Shown here in pieces: positions 8,843 through 17,797 of a stretch of DNA of 64,000 nt. Source of the DNA: Corynebacterium caspium DSM 44850. GTDB lineage: Bacteria; Actinomycetota; Actinomycetes; Mycobacteriales; Mycobacteriaceae. Position 1 is the first letter of the stretch, and every line of letters begins with the position of its first letter. The stretch is from NCBI RefSeq assembly GCF_030440555.1, contig NZ_CP047118.1, positions 806,001 to 870,000 of the forward strand. The letters are read 5' to 3'. Under the pieces are notes generated by a model, which did not search any database, was not told the origin of the DNA, and was given only the letters and a program-made list of their open reading frames with translations. Made by a program: the position numbers and the translations under genes.

Positions 8843-10183
8843 TTGCCGCAACAACCCACCGCCCAACCCACCTCTCAACCCGCTGCGCAACTGGAACTAG
8901 CAGTTGGCGACACCCTCGAAATCACCATAAGTAGAATGGCCCACGGCGGAGAGGGCATCGGCGAAGCTGCAGACGGAAGAGTTGTATTCGTAGCAGGTGG
9001 GCTCCCCGGTGATCGCCTCATAGCTACCCTCACCCAGGTTAAAAAACGTTTTGCGCGCGCAGAACTAAAAGAGATCACCAGCCCAGGTGACTACCGCGTA
9101 GCAGCTCGTTGTCCCGCAGCTAGTGCTGGAGCTGGTTGCTGTGATTTCAACCATCTAGACCCCGCCAAAGAACTAAGCCTTAAAACTGAGATTCTGCAAG
9201 GTCAGCTTTCCCGCATCAAAGGCCATGAAACCCTGCCTAAAATCACCGCTAGATCCCTTAAACCAAATAGTGGTTGGCGCACGCGTACTCGCCTAGGTAT
9301 TGATGCCAATGGGCGCGCTGGAATCCGGAAATTACGTTCTAATGACCTGATTACCGAGGTTGCTTGTTCCCAGAATTTGCCAGGGTTACTTGATGGCATC
9401 GTCGGGCCAGGTAGTAAAACTTTCCGCCCTGGTGCGGAATTAATCGTGGTCCGTGATGATGCCGGTGAACGCCATGTGGTAGAAACCCGAAAAGCTAGCC
9501 GCGGACGACGCAGCGAAACCATTCATAAGGTAGTAGAAGGCAGCGGTGAAGTCGTTGAAAGAGTATCTGGCCAGGAGTTCCGCTTCCCGGCTACAGCTTT
9601 TTGGCAAGCTCATACCGCTGCGCCACAGCGCTATAGCGAGATTGTGAAAACTTGGTTAAGCGAGCTTTTGACAAAGGCTAAACGCAGCGAAAATATTCAA
9701 GACTTGCCTAAGCTTCCCGTAGCTTGGGATCTCTACGGTGGCGTGGGCTTATTTAGTTCTGCTATTGGTCAAGCACTTGAAAATTCTGGTTATACCAATA
9801 TTAAACAAGGTGCTGTCGTGCATTCGGTGGATTATTCGCCGGCTGCAAAGAAATCTGATCGTGAGCTTTCTGCTAAGGCAAAGACTGCCACTGTTGAAGT
9901 ACATAGTGGCATGGTTGAAAAGCTAGTAGATCAGTTGCCTTCTCCAGTAGCTGTAGTTTTAGATCCGCCGCGTACTGGTGCCGGAGAGCAGGTGGTAAAG
10001 GCGGTAGCTGCAGCCAAACCGCTAGCAGTAGTCCATATTGGATGTGATGCGGCAACTTTATCGCGGGATTTACAAAGTTGGTTGGATTCTGGTTACCAGG
10101 TGCAACGAATAGAGCTAATAGATGCTTTCCCCGGTACCCATCACTATGAAATCATTACTGCTTTAGTTCCAGCGCACACTTAA
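8843..10183 (+). CDS. TrmA/RlmD-family RNA (uracil-5-)methyltransferase
   Basis: A SAM-dependent class I methyltransferase of COG2265, which methylates C5 of uridine in rRNA or tRNA. The 446-aa protein starts at TTG 8843. It has an N-terminal TRAM RNA-binding domain (about residues 20-80, with MAHGGEGIGEAADGRVVFV), a Cys-containing stretch CPAASAGAGCCDFNHLDP at the position of the family's Fe-S motif, the SAM-binding loop WDLYGGVGLFSSAIG, and LDPPRTGAGEQV. HIGCDAATLSRDL carries the presumed catalytic Cys. Which uridine is the target cannot be told. It is the last gene of the dut group. Confidence 0.88.
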   Translation: MPQQPTAQPTSQPAAQLELAVGDTLEITISRMAHGGEGIGEAADGRVVFVAGGLPGDRLIATLTQVKKRFARAELKEITSPGDYRVAARCPAASAGAGCCDFNHLDPAKELSLKTEILQGQLSRIKGHETLPKITARSLKPNSGWRTRTRLGIDANGRAGIRKLRSNDLITEVACSQNLPGLLDGIVGPGSKTFRPGAELIVVRDDAGERHVVETRKASRGRRSETIHKVVEGSGEVVERVSGQEFRFPATAFWQAHTAAPQRYSEIVKTWLSELLTKAKRSENIQDLPKLPVAWDLYGGVGLFSSAIGQALENSGYTNIKQGAVVHSVDYSPAAKKSDRELSAKAKTATVEVHSGMVEKLVDQLPSPVAVVLDPPRTGAGEQVVKAVAAAKPLAVVHIGCDAATLSRDLQSWLDSGYQVQRIELIDAFPGTHHYEIITALVPAHT

Positions 10184-10473
10184 AACTCCCAGTACACCCC
10201 CATATTTGCCAACTTTAAGGGCAAGTTGGGGGTTCTCTTATGCTGGACTTGTTGTATCCGGCTAAGCCTGCGGGGGTAGAGTGTGGCTTAATTAGCGGTG
10301 TTATCAGGCGTAACCTGTTTTATAGCATCGCTGCCTTGGGTGACTTGTTATCACCTAGGTAGTTTTGAGGAAGCAGAACTGTACAACAGTTAGACGAAGG
10401 ATATTTCAGGTACGACAGGTTAATACCCGTGTCGACGCCAGGAAGTAAATGAAAAGGAGCCGAGCGGATCACC
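10184..10473 (+). other. 290-bp intergenic leader region upstream of dxs
   Basis: No coding frame is supported. Besides the terminator-like hairpin at its left end, it contains an imperfect stem-loop (about 10334-10363, CTGCCTTGGGTGA against TCACCTAGGTAG) followed by TTTTGAGG, and a purine-rich AAGGAG at 10454-10459. The latter is 14 nt from the dxs ATG, a long spacing. A structured 5' leader is possible. I recognise no known riboswitch class. Confidence 0.35.
10209..10237 (+). terminator. Weak terminator-like hairpin
   Basis: CCAACTT (10209-10215) and AAGTTGG (10223-10229) form a 7-bp stem followed by GGGTTCTCTT. It lies just after the RNA methyltransferase gene. The stem is short and the T-tract impure. 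Confidence 0.4.
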
Positions 10474-12411
10474 ATGGGTATCCTTAAGCGAATCCACTCC
10501 CCAGAAGATCTCCGTAGACTTTCATTAAGTCAGCGGATCGAACTTTGTAAAGAAATTCGGGATTTTCTGGTAGAAAAAGTTTCCATAACCGGGGGACATT
10601 TAGGTCCTAACCTTGGTGTGGTTGAACTAACTGTGGGATTGCACTCGGTCTTTAAATCTCCTCATGATCCCATAATTTTTGATACCTCCCACCAGTCCTA
10701 TGTGCACAAAATTTTGACCGGTCGCGCTGCAGGTTTCGATAATTTACGCAAGCGTGGGGGCTTGTCTGGTTATACAGATCGCAGCGAGAGCGAACACGAC
10801 TGGACTGAATCTTCCCACGCTTCTGCCTCGTTATCTTATGCAGAAGGCCTTTCTAGAGCTTTTAAAATCACTGGGCAACAAGACCGCACCGTGGTGGCAG
10901 TAATCGGTGATGGCGCTATGACTGGGGGCATGTCGTGGGAAGCTCTTAATAATATTGCGGCAGATAAAGATCGCAATATTGTTATTGTGGTAAACGATAA
11001 TGGGCGCAGCTACGAGCCGACCATCGGAGGTTTTGCTGAAAGCCTTGCTAACCTGCGCATGACTGGTAGTTATGACAAAGTTATGGAGCACGGAAAGAGC
11101 ACACTTAAAGCTTTAGGATGGGTAGGAGAACGCACCTTTGATGCACTCCATGCCTTTAAAGAAGGGGTGAAATCCACCCTACTGCCCACCGAAATGTTCC
11201 CCGAACTGGGTATGAAATATATAGGTCCAGTAGATGGGCATGATCTCGGAGCGGTAACTAACGCTTTGGAATATGCCCGGGATTACCAAGGACCAATTAT
11301 CGTCCACATGGTGACAGAAAAAGGCCGCGGTTTCGCACCGGCAGCTACAGAATCTGCCGACCTCATGCATTCTACAGGCGCTATTGATCCCGTCACCGGA
11401 AAATCTACTGTTACTGAGTGTGGCCCAAGCTGGACTTCATATTTTTCCCACGCCCTAATTGCAGCAGCTAAAGAACGCGAAGATATTGTGGCCATAACTG
11501 CTGCGATGGCAGGACCTACCGGCTTAGCACCTTTTGCTAAGGCTTATCCCAAACGTTTTATAGATGTAGGTATTGCTGAAGCCCATGCCCTAACTTCTGC
11601 GGCCGGATTAGCTTTGGGCGGACTACACCCGGTTATAGCGATTTATTCAACTTTCCTAAACCGTGCTTTTGATCAGTTATTAATGGATGCCGCACTGCTA
11701 CAACTTCCTATTACTTTAGTTCTAGATCGAGCTGGGGTAACTGGCAACGATGGGCCCAGCCATAACGGGGTATGGGATATGGCTATCACCTCAATTGTGC
11801 CCGGCATGAAGGTGGCTGCTCCTCGCGATGGCATCCAGCTAAAAAGGCTTTTTAATGAAGCCTTAGACATCAAATCCCCAACTGCAATCCGTTTTCCCAA
11901 GGGAGAAGTACCTGCAGAAATTCCAGCCCTAGAAGTGCGCGGCACCGGAACTACCGCAGTAGAAGTGCTCAGTAAAAATAGCAATGCTGATAATTCTGAA
12001 GCTTTTCAAATATTGGTAATCAGTATTGGAGCCCTTGCCGCTGAGATCCTTGAGGCTACTGCGCAATTAGCAACAGCGGAATTTGGAGTAACAGTGCTAG
12101 ATCCGTGCTGGGTATCTCCGATCTCACCAATTATCCTCGAAGAAGCTGCAAATGCAGACTTAGTGGTAACTGTGGAAGATGGGATTATCCGCGGTGGCAT
12201 TGGTTCTAATATTGGAGAAGCGATGGCAAGCGCAGGAATCGATACCCCGATACGCCACCTAGCAACCCCAGATATTTTCTTAGAACAAGCCTCTCGTGCT
12301 GAAGTTCTAGCAGATAGCGGGATTAGTGGAGCCCAAATCGGCAGCGCCATTAAAGAATGGGCAGCTGAAGTTGCCAAAACTACCGAAATTGCTGAAGTCA
12401 GTGATTTCTAA
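10474..12411 (+). CDS. dxs: 1-deoxy-D-xylulose-5-phosphate synthase
   Basis: Thiamine diphosphate enzyme that condenses pyruvate and glyceraldehyde-3-phosphate, the first step of the MEP isoprenoid pathway (menaquinone, polyprenyl phosphates). The 645-aa protein contains [13 protein letters not shown], the ThDP/Mg motif [16 protein letters not shown] with downstream [15 protein letters not shown], the transketolase pyrimidine-binding part ([24 protein letters not shown]) and a C-terminal transketolase domain. The [18 protein letters not shown] variant of the active-site block is the actinobacterial form. It converges on rnd with only 7 bp between the genes and no visible terminator, so read-through antisense transcription is likely. 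Confidence 0.96.
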   Translation: MGILKRIHSPEDLRRLSLSQRIELCKEIRDFLVEKVSITGGHLGPNLGVVELTVGLHSVFKSPHDPIIFDTSHQSYVHKILTGRAAGFDNLRKRGGLSGYTDRSESEHDWTESSHASASLSYAEGLSRAFKITGQQDRTVVAVIGDGAMTGGMSWEALNNIAADKDRNIVIVVNDNGRSYEPTIGGFAESLANLRMTGSYDKVMEHGKSTLKALGWVGERTFDALHAFKEGVKSTLLPTEMFPELGMKYIGPVDGHDLGAVTNALEYARDYQGPIIVHMVTEKGRGFAPAATESADLMHSTGAIDPVTGKSTVTECGPSWTSYFSHALIAAAKEREDIVAITAAMAGPTGLAPFAKAYPKRFIDVGIAEAHALTSAAGLALGGLHPVIAIYSTFLNRAFDQLLMDAALLQLPITLVLDRAGVTGNDGPSHNGVWDMAITSIVPGMKVAAPRDGIQLKRLFNEALDIKSPTAIRFPKGEVPAEIPALEVRGTGTTAVEVLSKNSNADNSEAFQILVISIGALAAEILEATAQLATAEFGVTVLDPCWVSPISPIILEEAANADLVVTVEDGIIRGGIGSNIGEAMASAGIDTPIRHLATPDIFLEQASRAEVLADSGISGAQIGSAIKEWAAEVAKTTEIAEVSDF

Positions 12412-12418
12412 AGAAAAG

Positions 12419-13663
12419 CTATAGCAGTAGCGGCGCCAGAATTGGCATATTGACAGAAATCTGCCATGGTCGAGCGCCGTGCATACTGAGGAAATCAGCT
12501 AAATCTGTAGCGTCTATAAAGCCTTTTTCTGCCGTAGCCCTCCAAATTGCAGCATGCAAAACTCGAGGCTCTAATAGTGAGTCAGGTTGAATCTCTAAAG
12601 TACTGGCATGGGCTATTAAGGTTTCTCGTAATTCGGTTAGTAATTGATAAGACTCCGGATGGTAAATCTTCCAATTACGGGCTTTGGGGATTTGAGATTC
12701 CCCAATTGGCTCGTTGAGCTGTGGATATAGCGGTCTAGGCAGCATAAGACCCCGATTAATCGCTGCTAACCAACTTTTCATATTTCGCGAATGACGTTTA
12801 CGTACTTCGCCAGCTTGGAAAAACTCATAGGGGGTACGGGGTTTAGAATGTGCCGCAGATAGTAATAAGCGGTCAGGCAATAAACGCGAAGGAGCCGTAT
12901 CGGTTTCGGCAGCAATTTTTTCGCGAGCATTCCACAGCTCTTTAGCAATCGCTAATTCTTGGCGGGTGCGCAAAGAATTTAAACCTTTAAGTTGACGCCA
13001 ATTACGTTGCGGCACTTCTTGATCAATGCGATGCCCAGAAACAATCCAAGCAAATTCTTCTTCTGCCCATTCCAATTTGTCCTGGTTGTCCAGCAGCTCT
13101 GCTAGTTTATCTGCCGCATCTAATAAAAACTCCACATCTAAGGCTGCATAAGAAACCCAAGAAGTAGGCAGGGGAGTAGTTGACCAATTTTCATTACCGT
13201 GGGTTTTCTCTAATTTATAGCCCAATAATGCGCCGACAACAGCAGCTAAATTAACCTTGGGCATCCCCAAAAGCCGGCTGGCAACTTGGGTATCAAATAA
13301 ACGCCGCGGATATAGCCGCAGCATGGCAAGAGCGGGTAAATCCGTAGTAGCGGCATGCATTACCCAATCTTCATCATTAATTAGCCGACCCAAAGTGCGG
13401 CTTAATTCTGCCCGATGGTTTTCTGGGGCGAATATAAAAGTCCCGGCGCCGCGTCGTTTGATCTGTATTAAAAAGGCGCGATCATCGTAGCGATAAGTAG
13501 CAGCGCGTTCAGTATCAATAGCAAAAGGGCCTACGCCGGCAGCTAAAATTTCAGCGGCGCGTCGATAGTGCCCTGGAGTTTTGAGAACCTTAGGAATACC
13601 ACCCCGAGGCTTTTTGATCGGAGTGTATTCATCTGGAGAAAAATAATTAGGAGATTCGGCCAT
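12419..13663 (-). CDS. rnd: Ribonuclease D (DEDD exonuclease with HRDC domain)
   Basis: A 3'-5' exoribonuclease of the DEDDy family that takes part in tRNA and small RNA 3' maturation. The 414-aa protein has Exo I FAIDTERA (Asp and Glu ligands), Exo II around MHAATTDLPALAML, and Exo III YAALDVEFLL (Tyr and Asp). An HRDC-type helical region follows at about residues 215-300 (RNWRQLKGLNSLRTRQELAIAK). A Shine-Dalgarno (GAAGGAG) precedes ATG 13663. The start overlaps the 3' end of the DUF3000 gene by 17 nt, indicating translational coupling. Confidence 0.92.
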   Translation of the reverse strand: MAESPNYFSPDEYTPIKKPRGGIPKVLKTPGHYRRAAEILAAGVGPFAIDTERAATYRYDDRAFLIQIKRRGAGTFIFAPENHRAELSRTLGRLINDEDWVMHAATTDLPALAMLRLYPRRLFDTQVASRLLGMPKVNLAAVVGALLGYKLEKTHGNENWSTTPLPTSWVSYAALDVEFLLDAADKLAELLDNQDKLEWAEEEFAWIVSGHRIDQEVPQRNWRQLKGLNSLRTRQELAIAKELWNAREKIAAETDTAPSRLLPDRLLLSAAHSKPRTPYEFFQAGEVRKRHSRNMKSWLAAINRGLMLPRPLYPQLNEPIGESQIPKARNWKIYHPESYQLLTELRETLIAHASTLEIQPDSLLEPRVLHAAIWRATAEKGFIDATDLADFLSMHGARPWQISVNMPILAPLLL

Positions 13664-14300
13664 GAAGAGTGGTTACTCCTTCAGGCGGTAAGCCAGCTAC
13701 ATGAGCTAAAACCTCAGCAAAAGCTTCAACATGACTGGTAAGAACTTCTGATTCTGCAGTCCAAGAAGCGCGCATTTCTATTTGAAAGCTATTTCCAGGC
13801 CCGCCAATTTCACCAAAGCGCTGAGAAGAAGTTGAAGTAACTGTACCGCCCAGATTGTTATGGGCGGCGCGATGTTGCTCTAAGGACTCCGTTAGCCATT
13901 GCCAGGCAACTTCGGGAAGCATCGGATCATTAGCTACCGCACTATCCATATCTGCCTGAATATAAGCCACTAAACGCATCGTGCCCTCCCAGCTTTCTTC
14001 AGCTTGGGGGTCATGCAGCACGATGAGACGACCAAAGGCATCGCCTTCAGCATCGGTGGGAATATATTCCTCGGAGCTTTGATCGGCCCCCGTACGATCC
14101 ACTTCAATACCTATTGCGTGGCTAAACGGAGCTAGGCGCTGCGGTGGTCGAATAATTCCCAAGGACAGTTCAGGGCGCAATTTAGCAGCATGCATGGATT
14201 CCACAGCAGCACTAAAAGACTCCGGGTAGGTGATACCGGAGTTCTGCGCTAGCTCAGTGGCCGGCCGCGCCGGGGCAGAAGGCGAATCAGAGTTGATCAC
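13647..14300 (-). CDS. DUF3000 family protein
   Basis: A conserved actinobacterial protein of unknown function, always near rnd/hemQ in this order. From GTG 14300 it is 217 aa. The start is favoured over the upstream ATG 14402 because TAGGTT lies 7 nt before it and the family is about 200 residues. Recognisable blocks are YPESFSAAVESMHAAKLRPEL, RLAPFSHAIGIEVD, FGRLIVLHDPQAEESWEGTMRLVAYIQADMD (key part FGRLIVLHDP) and VAWQWLTESL, ending with GLPPEGVTTLHGRIS. No signal peptide or membrane helix is present. Its 3' end overlaps rnd. Confidence 0.85.
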   Translation of the reverse strand: MINSDSPSAPARPATELAQNSGITYPESFSAAVESMHAAKLRPELSLGIIRPPQRLAPFSHAIGIEVDRTGADQSSEEYIPTDAEGDAFGRLIVLHDPQAEESWEGTMRLVAYIQADMDSAVANDPMLPEVAWQWLTESLEQHRAAHNNLGGTVTSTSSQRFGEIGGPGNSFQIEMRASWTAESEVLTSHVEAFAEVLAHVAGLPPEGVTTLHGRIS

Positions 14301-14307
14301 GGGGGAT

Positions 14308-14313
14308 AACCTA
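14308..14313 (-). promoter_or_regulatory. Leaderless -10 element of the DUF3000 gene
   Basis: TAGGTT on the minus strand, 7 nt upstream of GTG 14300, with no Shine-Dalgarno in between (ATCCCCC). Confidence 0.45.
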
Positions 14314-14531
14314 ATGGGCGAATCGCAATTTTTGGCGGAGGCGCGCCGTTCAGTTCCGCTGTCTGCGGTAATGGATACCCCCGTTACTTCCCAGGCCAGC
14401 AAGTGAAATATTGCCGCATTAAGTTAGGGGAGTAAGTTTAATCATTTAGTATGTTAATAAGCGCTGTGACCTTTTAAAAAGCGTAGGGAGCAAAGTGAGC
14501 TCCAGTCAGAAAGGAATTGGCTAGTAATAAT

Positions 14532-15245
14532 ATGAATCACCATCTCACTCCAGAAGTCCAGGAGCTAAACGATGTTCAGCGATATATCCAAACTGCCGTT
14601 TTTAAGGTAGTTCCGGGTGCCCTTCCCGGAGAGGATCGCAGCGAGGTAGCTGCTGAAGCCCAGAAATTCTTTGATGACCTCGAAGCTGCTGGCAAAGTGA
14701 CCACTCGTGGCCGTTATTTAGCTTCCGGCATTAATGCTGAAGCTGATTTCATGATCTGGTGGCATGCTGAGGAATTCTCTGATATTCAAGATGCCTTAAA
14801 TGCTTTCCGACGCACCACGGTACTAGGTCAAATTTCAGATCTAGTGTGGTGTGGCAATGGTTTGCATCGTCCATCAGAATTTAATAAGTCTCACTTGCCC
14901 TCTTTCATCATGGGAGAAGAGCCTCGTGAGTGGATGACGGTTTATCCTTTCGTGCGCTCCTATGAGTGGTACATCATGGATCCAGCTGAACGCGCCAAGA
15001 TTTTGCGGGAACACGGTATGGCTGCCCGCGATTACGGTGACGTGCGCGCTAATACCACCTCCGCCTTTGCGCTTGGGGACTATGAGTGGATGCTCAATTT
15101 TGAAGCTCCAACTATGGATCGCATTGTGGATCTTATGCATTCAATGCGCTATACCGAAGCCCGTCTCCATGTGCGCGTGGAAGTACCATTTTTCTCCGGA
15201 CGTCGCATAATGGATGCCTCAGAACTAATTAATGCACTGCCCTAA
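14532..15245 (+). CDS. hemQ: Coproheme decarboxylase HemQ (chlorite dismutase-like)
   Basis: Converts coproheme III to haem b by two oxidative decarboxylations, the last step of the coproporphyrin-dependent pathway of Gram-positive bacteria. The 237-aa protein contains YPFVRSYEWYIM, the proximal-His block ILREHGMAARDYGDVRANTT and GDYEWMLNFEAPTMDRIVDLMHSMR, typical of actinobacterial HemQ. ATG 14532 was chosen. A TTG 15 nt upstream is also possible, but it sits directly against AAAGGAA. It is convergent with msrB across a very strong hairpin. The role fits the haem-using DyP peroxidase at 19599. Confidence 0.93.
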   Translation: MNHHLTPEVQELNDVQRYIQTAVFKVVPGALPGEDRSEVAAEAQKFFDDLEAAGKVTTRGRYLASGINAEADFMIWWHAEEFSDIQDALNAFRRTTVLGQISDLVWCGNGLHRPSEFNKSHLPSFIMGEEPREWMTVYPFVRSYEWYIMDPAERAKILREHGMAARDYGDVRANTTSAFALGDYEWMLNFEAPTMDRIVDLMHSMRYTEARLHVRVEVPFFSGRRIMDASELINALP

Positions 15246-15305
15246 AAGGCAACACGTCTAAATGGCAACACGCGATAACTGCTCGAGCTAAGTCTTAAAA
15301 GCAGG

Positions 15306-15373
15306 AAACCCTCTTAGGAAGAGTTTGGGCCAAATATTTTGGCTCAAGTAGCCCAAACTTCCTAAGAGGGTTT
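15306..15373. terminator. Strong bidirectional terminator between hemQ and msrB
   Basis: Long inverted repeat: 15306-15330 pairs with 15351-15373 over 23 bp with a 2-nt bulge, flanked by A- and T-runs. It separates the convergent genes hemQ (plus) and msrB (minus). Confidence 0.9.
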
Positions 15374-15381
15374 AAGTATTT

Positions 15382-15813
15382 CTAGTTCTCAGATAGCGGA
15401 ACTTCTTCTAAGCGCAGTGAGATTGAATTAATGCAATAACGTAAATCGGTGGGGGTATCATAGCCTTCACCTGCGAAAACATGTCCTAAGTGGGAGTTGC
15501 AATTAGCGCAAAGTACTTCAGTGCGTTGGCGCCCTAAAGAATAATCGGGACGCTCAATAATTCTATCCCCGGCTAAAGGTGAGAAAAATGCAGGCCATCC
15601 GCAGTGGGAATCGAATTTTTCCGTAGAGCGGAAAAGCTCAATGCCGCAGGCACGACAAGAATAAATACCTTCGGTAGTGGTATCGGTATATTCTCCGACT
15701 CCTGGAGGCTCGGTACCGGCCTCGCGCAGTACATGATATTCCTGCGGATTAAGCCGGGCGCGCCATTCTTCGTCGCTAAGTTCGCGGTAGTTGAAATTAT
15801 CTGAAGTAGTCAT
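15382..15813 (-). CDS. msrB: Peptide-methionine (R)-S-oxide reductase MsrB
   Basis: Repairs methionine-R-sulfoxide in proteins using thioredoxin. The 143-aa cytosolic protein has two zinc-binding CxxC pairs (C53/C56 and C102/C105), the block HCGWPAFFSPL, NCNSHLGHVF, and the catalytic Cys at about residue 127 in RYCINSISL. No fused MsrA domain is present. The start ATG 15813 has a GAAAGG Shine-Dalgarno upstream. It lies downstream of aftC in the same direction with 33 nt between, so co-transcription is possible. Confidence 0.96.
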   Translation of the reverse strand: MTTSDNFNYRELSDEEWRARLNPQEYHVLREAGTEPPGVGEYTDTTTEGIYSCRACGIELFRSTEKFDSHCGWPAFFSPLAGDRIIERPDYSLGRQRTEVLCANCNSHLGHVFAGEGYDTPTDLRYCINSISLRLEEVPLSEN

Positions 15814-15846
15814 TTTATTGATTATACCTTTCAGTGATGCAGTGAT

Positions 15847-17103
15847 TTATACGCCTGCAACGGGGTTTCGATACCTCCGTTGTTGAGTAAAATACCACCC
15901 TAGTGCTGATCCTGCGGCCACGCTGATGATTAGGGCCCAACCAGCAGTAGCGCTGAAATAGCTCAGCCATTTTCCCCATTCCGGAAAATATTTTGGGCTC
16001 ATCCAATCTTCGGGGAAAAAGAATAAGAAGGCGGCCACCCAAGCCAGTGGCTGATGGAAAACGCTGCGCTGCCAAAACATGGTAAAAATCCAGGGGAAAA
16101 GCAGCATGGAATAATACATTTGGCCCAAAGAAGAAAATAAAAATACCCCGCTAAATAATAGCCCCGAAGTACTTAAGGCCCACAGTGCGGGATCGGTATA
16201 CCTCCAGCGCAATAAAAGAATTCCGCCTAAACAGCCGATACTGCCTAAGACTGCCATTATGAGCAGCAGCCATTTTTCGGGCATCCCGAAGTACAGGGCA
16301 AAACCTGGTAATGAACTATTGGCATAATCACGAATTTCGCCCAAATATGGCAGCAACTTGGTCAGATAGTCATGAGCATCGACAACTAGATTCCAAGCAA
16401 TAGCATTCATGCCCGCTGGGATCATTAATGCGCCAATAACCGGGCGCCATTGCAGCTTTATTAGTGGTAAAAAGAGCAATGGCAGAAATTGCGGTTTGAC
16501 TAAAATGGCAATTCCTAAAACTATGCCAGCTAACCACTGTTTCTCATTTAGGAAAAGCCATAAGAATGCCGCCAGTGCCAGCAATAAAATTCCATTGATA
16601 TTGGAAAAAACTAAGGTATTGCGAACACTTTCAGTCAGCATGGCTAAGGCAATACTTGCAGGCCAAACTACTCCATTTAGCCTAAATCCGCTGATCCGAG
16701 TCAGGATGGCTAAGGCGATAATAACAGCTAGAGCATTAGTAAAAATAAAAGCCAGCCGAGCTAAACCGAAGCTTGGAGCCCAGGCTAAAGGGGATAATAA
16801 TAAGGTGGCCCCAGGGGAATATAAATAGTGCGGATCCACATGGTGATAGATCTCGTTATATACAGGTACACCTTGTGTAAAACGTTGTACCGCGGCATAT
16901 ACAGTGGAGAAATCATCAGTTATTGACCCCCGAAGTGCCAAAATAAATACCCTATGCACCGTGAGCAATAAAGCCAAAGGCCAGGCTATCGCAGCACCGA
17001 TACCATCCCATGGCAAAATCCGACTTCCGGGAGCTGGGGTAGGCCCTAGTGGGGTGCGTGCCACCCAAACGCGTTCCACCCATGGCAAAGCTGTTTGATT
17101 CAC
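15847..17103 (-). CDS. aftC: Alpha-(1->3)-arabinofuranosyltransferase AftC-like (GT87)
   Basis: A polyprenyl-phosphate-arabinose dependent membrane glycosyltransferase that introduces alpha-1,3 branches into arabinogalactan (and lipoarabinomannan) of the mycolata cell wall. The 418-aa protein has about 10 transmembrane helices. The periplasmic loop after helix 1 holds the GT-C signature region SITDDFSTVYAAVQRF and NEIYHHVDPHYLYSPGATLL, with the Asp pair typical of GT87 enzymes. The gene sits next to msrB, as in C. glutamicum. GTG 17103 has a TACGGT box 6 nt upstream, suggesting a leaderless start. Confidence 0.9.
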   Translation of the reverse strand: MNQTALPWVERVWVARTPLGPTPAPGSRILPWDGIGAAIAWPLALLLTVHRVFILALRGSITDDFSTVYAAVQRFTQGVPVYNEIYHHVDPHYLYSPGATLLLSPLAWAPSFGLARLAFIFTNALAVIIALAILTRISGFRLNGVVWPASIALAMLTESVRNTLVFSNINGILLLALAAFLWLFLNEKQWLAGIVLGIAILVKPQFLPLLFLPLIKLQWRPVIGALMIPAGMNAIAWNLVVDAHDYLTKLLPYLGEIRDYANSSLPGFALYFGMPEKWLLLIMAVLGSIGCLGGILLLRWRYTDPALWALSTSGLLFSGVFLFSSLGQMYYSMLLFPWIFTMFWQRSVFHQPLAWVAAFLFFFPEDWMSPKYFPEWGKWLSYFSATAGWALIISVAAGSALGWYFTQQRRYRNPVAGV

Positions 17104-17109
17104 AGATCC

Positions 17110-17115
17110 ACCGTA
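17110..17115 (-). promoter_or_regulatory. Leaderless -10 element of aftC
   Basis: TACGGT on the minus strand, 6 nt before GTG 17103. No Shine-Dalgarno is seen. Confidence 0.4.
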
Positions 17116-17196
17116 GCAATACGGATCAAAGACCGGGGGGCTATTTCGGTGACGGGGGTACCTGTATGCAGAAATTTAATTAACTAGCTTGAATAG

Positions 17197-17268
17197 TGGT
17201 CCCAACTGGGATCGAACCAGCGACCTTTCCGGTGTGAACGGAACGCTCTTCCACTGAGCTATGGGACC
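17197..17268 (-). tRNA. tRNA-Val(CAC)
   Basis: A 72-nt cloverleaf on the minus strand: acceptor GGTCCCA/TGGGACC, D stem GCTC/GAGC, anticodon stem TTCCG/CGGAA with loop TTCACAC (anticodon CAC), T arm GCTGG-TTCGATC-CCAGT. The discriminator is A and CCA is not encoded. It reads GUG codons. Confidence 0.95.
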
Positions 17269-17412
17269 GCAATCAATAAGCTTTAGTTTGCTCCTTGATT
17301 CGAAAGAGATATTAGCACGCGGTCATAGTGCTCACGAATTGCCAGCCTTAGGATGCAGGCAAAAACTATTTTGGCCCGTATCTAGCATTTTCTGATCCGC
17401 TGGCCTGCGGAT

Positions 17413-17442
17413 TTGTGTTGATCATTGCTGACGCTATACAGT
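17413..17442 (+). promoter_or_regulatory. Candidate promoter of the plus-strand tRNA cluster
   Basis: TTGTGT (17413-17418) and TATACA (17435-17440) are spaced 16 bp apart, about 40 nt ahead of the first tRNA-Gly. This is the only promoter-like pair seen before the cluster. Confidence 0.45.
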
Positions 17443-17478
17443 GTGACATCGCGAGCCAGTCCTAAGCTGGCACGCAAT

Positions 17479-17551
17479 GCGGATGTAGCGCAGTTGGTAG
17501 CGCATCACCTTGCCAAGGTGAGGGTCGCGAGTTCGAATCTCGTCATCCGCT
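17479..17551 (+). tRNA. tRNA-Gly(GCC), copy 1
   Basis: A 73-nt cloverleaf: acceptor GCGGATG/CATCCGC, anticodon stem TCACC/GGTGA with loop TTGCCAA (anticodon GCC), T arm GCGAG-TTCGAAT-CTCGT, discriminator T. All three Gly copies in this cluster are identical. Confidence 0.96.
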
Positions 17552-17584
17552 CTCATTTCACCGGGCCAATCGATGAAATGTTCC

Positions 17585-17656
17585 GCGCGATTAGCTCAGC
17601 GGTAGAGCACTACCTCGACACGGTAGGGGTCACTGGTTCGATCCCAGTATCGCGCA
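17585..17656 (+). tRNA. tRNA-Val(GAC) with C at position 33
   Basis: A 72-nt cloverleaf: acceptor GCGCGAT/ATCGCGC, D stem GCTC/GAGC, anticodon stem CTACC/GGTAG, loop TCGACAC with anticodon GAC at 17617-17619, T arm ACTGG-TTCGATC-CCAGT, discriminator A. All stems pair perfectly. The residue before the anticodon (17616) is C rather than the nearly universal T33. Otherwise it is a normal valine tRNA for GUC/GUU codons. Confidence 0.9.
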
Positions 17657-17678
17657 CTGCAAACCTTTTGGTTTGCTT

Positions 17679-17751
17679 GCGGATGTAGCGCAGTTGGTAG
17701 CGCATCACCTTGCCAAGGTGAGGGTCGCGAGTTCGAATCTCGTCATCCGCT
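17679..17751 (+). tRNA. tRNA-Gly(GCC), copy 2
   Basis: Identical to the copy at 17479-17551. It follows tRNA-Val(GAC) after a 22-nt spacer that itself forms a GCAAACC/GGTTTGC hairpin. Confidence 0.96.
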
Positions 17752-17797
17752 CTGAGTACTATTCAAGTACTTTTTAGACAACACTTCACAGTGTTGT

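Noticed and set aside
12006..12377. 123-codon antisense frame within dxs
   Set aside because: Fully inside the conserved C-terminal transketolase domain of dxs and without its own start signals.
16409..16828. 139-codon antisense frame within aftC
   Set aside because: Lies opposite membrane helices of AftC; Lys/Ser-rich mirror of hydrophobic codons. Not supported.
17425..17688. 87-codon frame across the tRNA genes
   Set aside because: It is built from the tRNA-Gly and tRNA-Val sequences; the same peptide VAQLVAHHLAKVRVASSNLVIRS recurs at the third tRNA-Gly copy. Not a protein gene.
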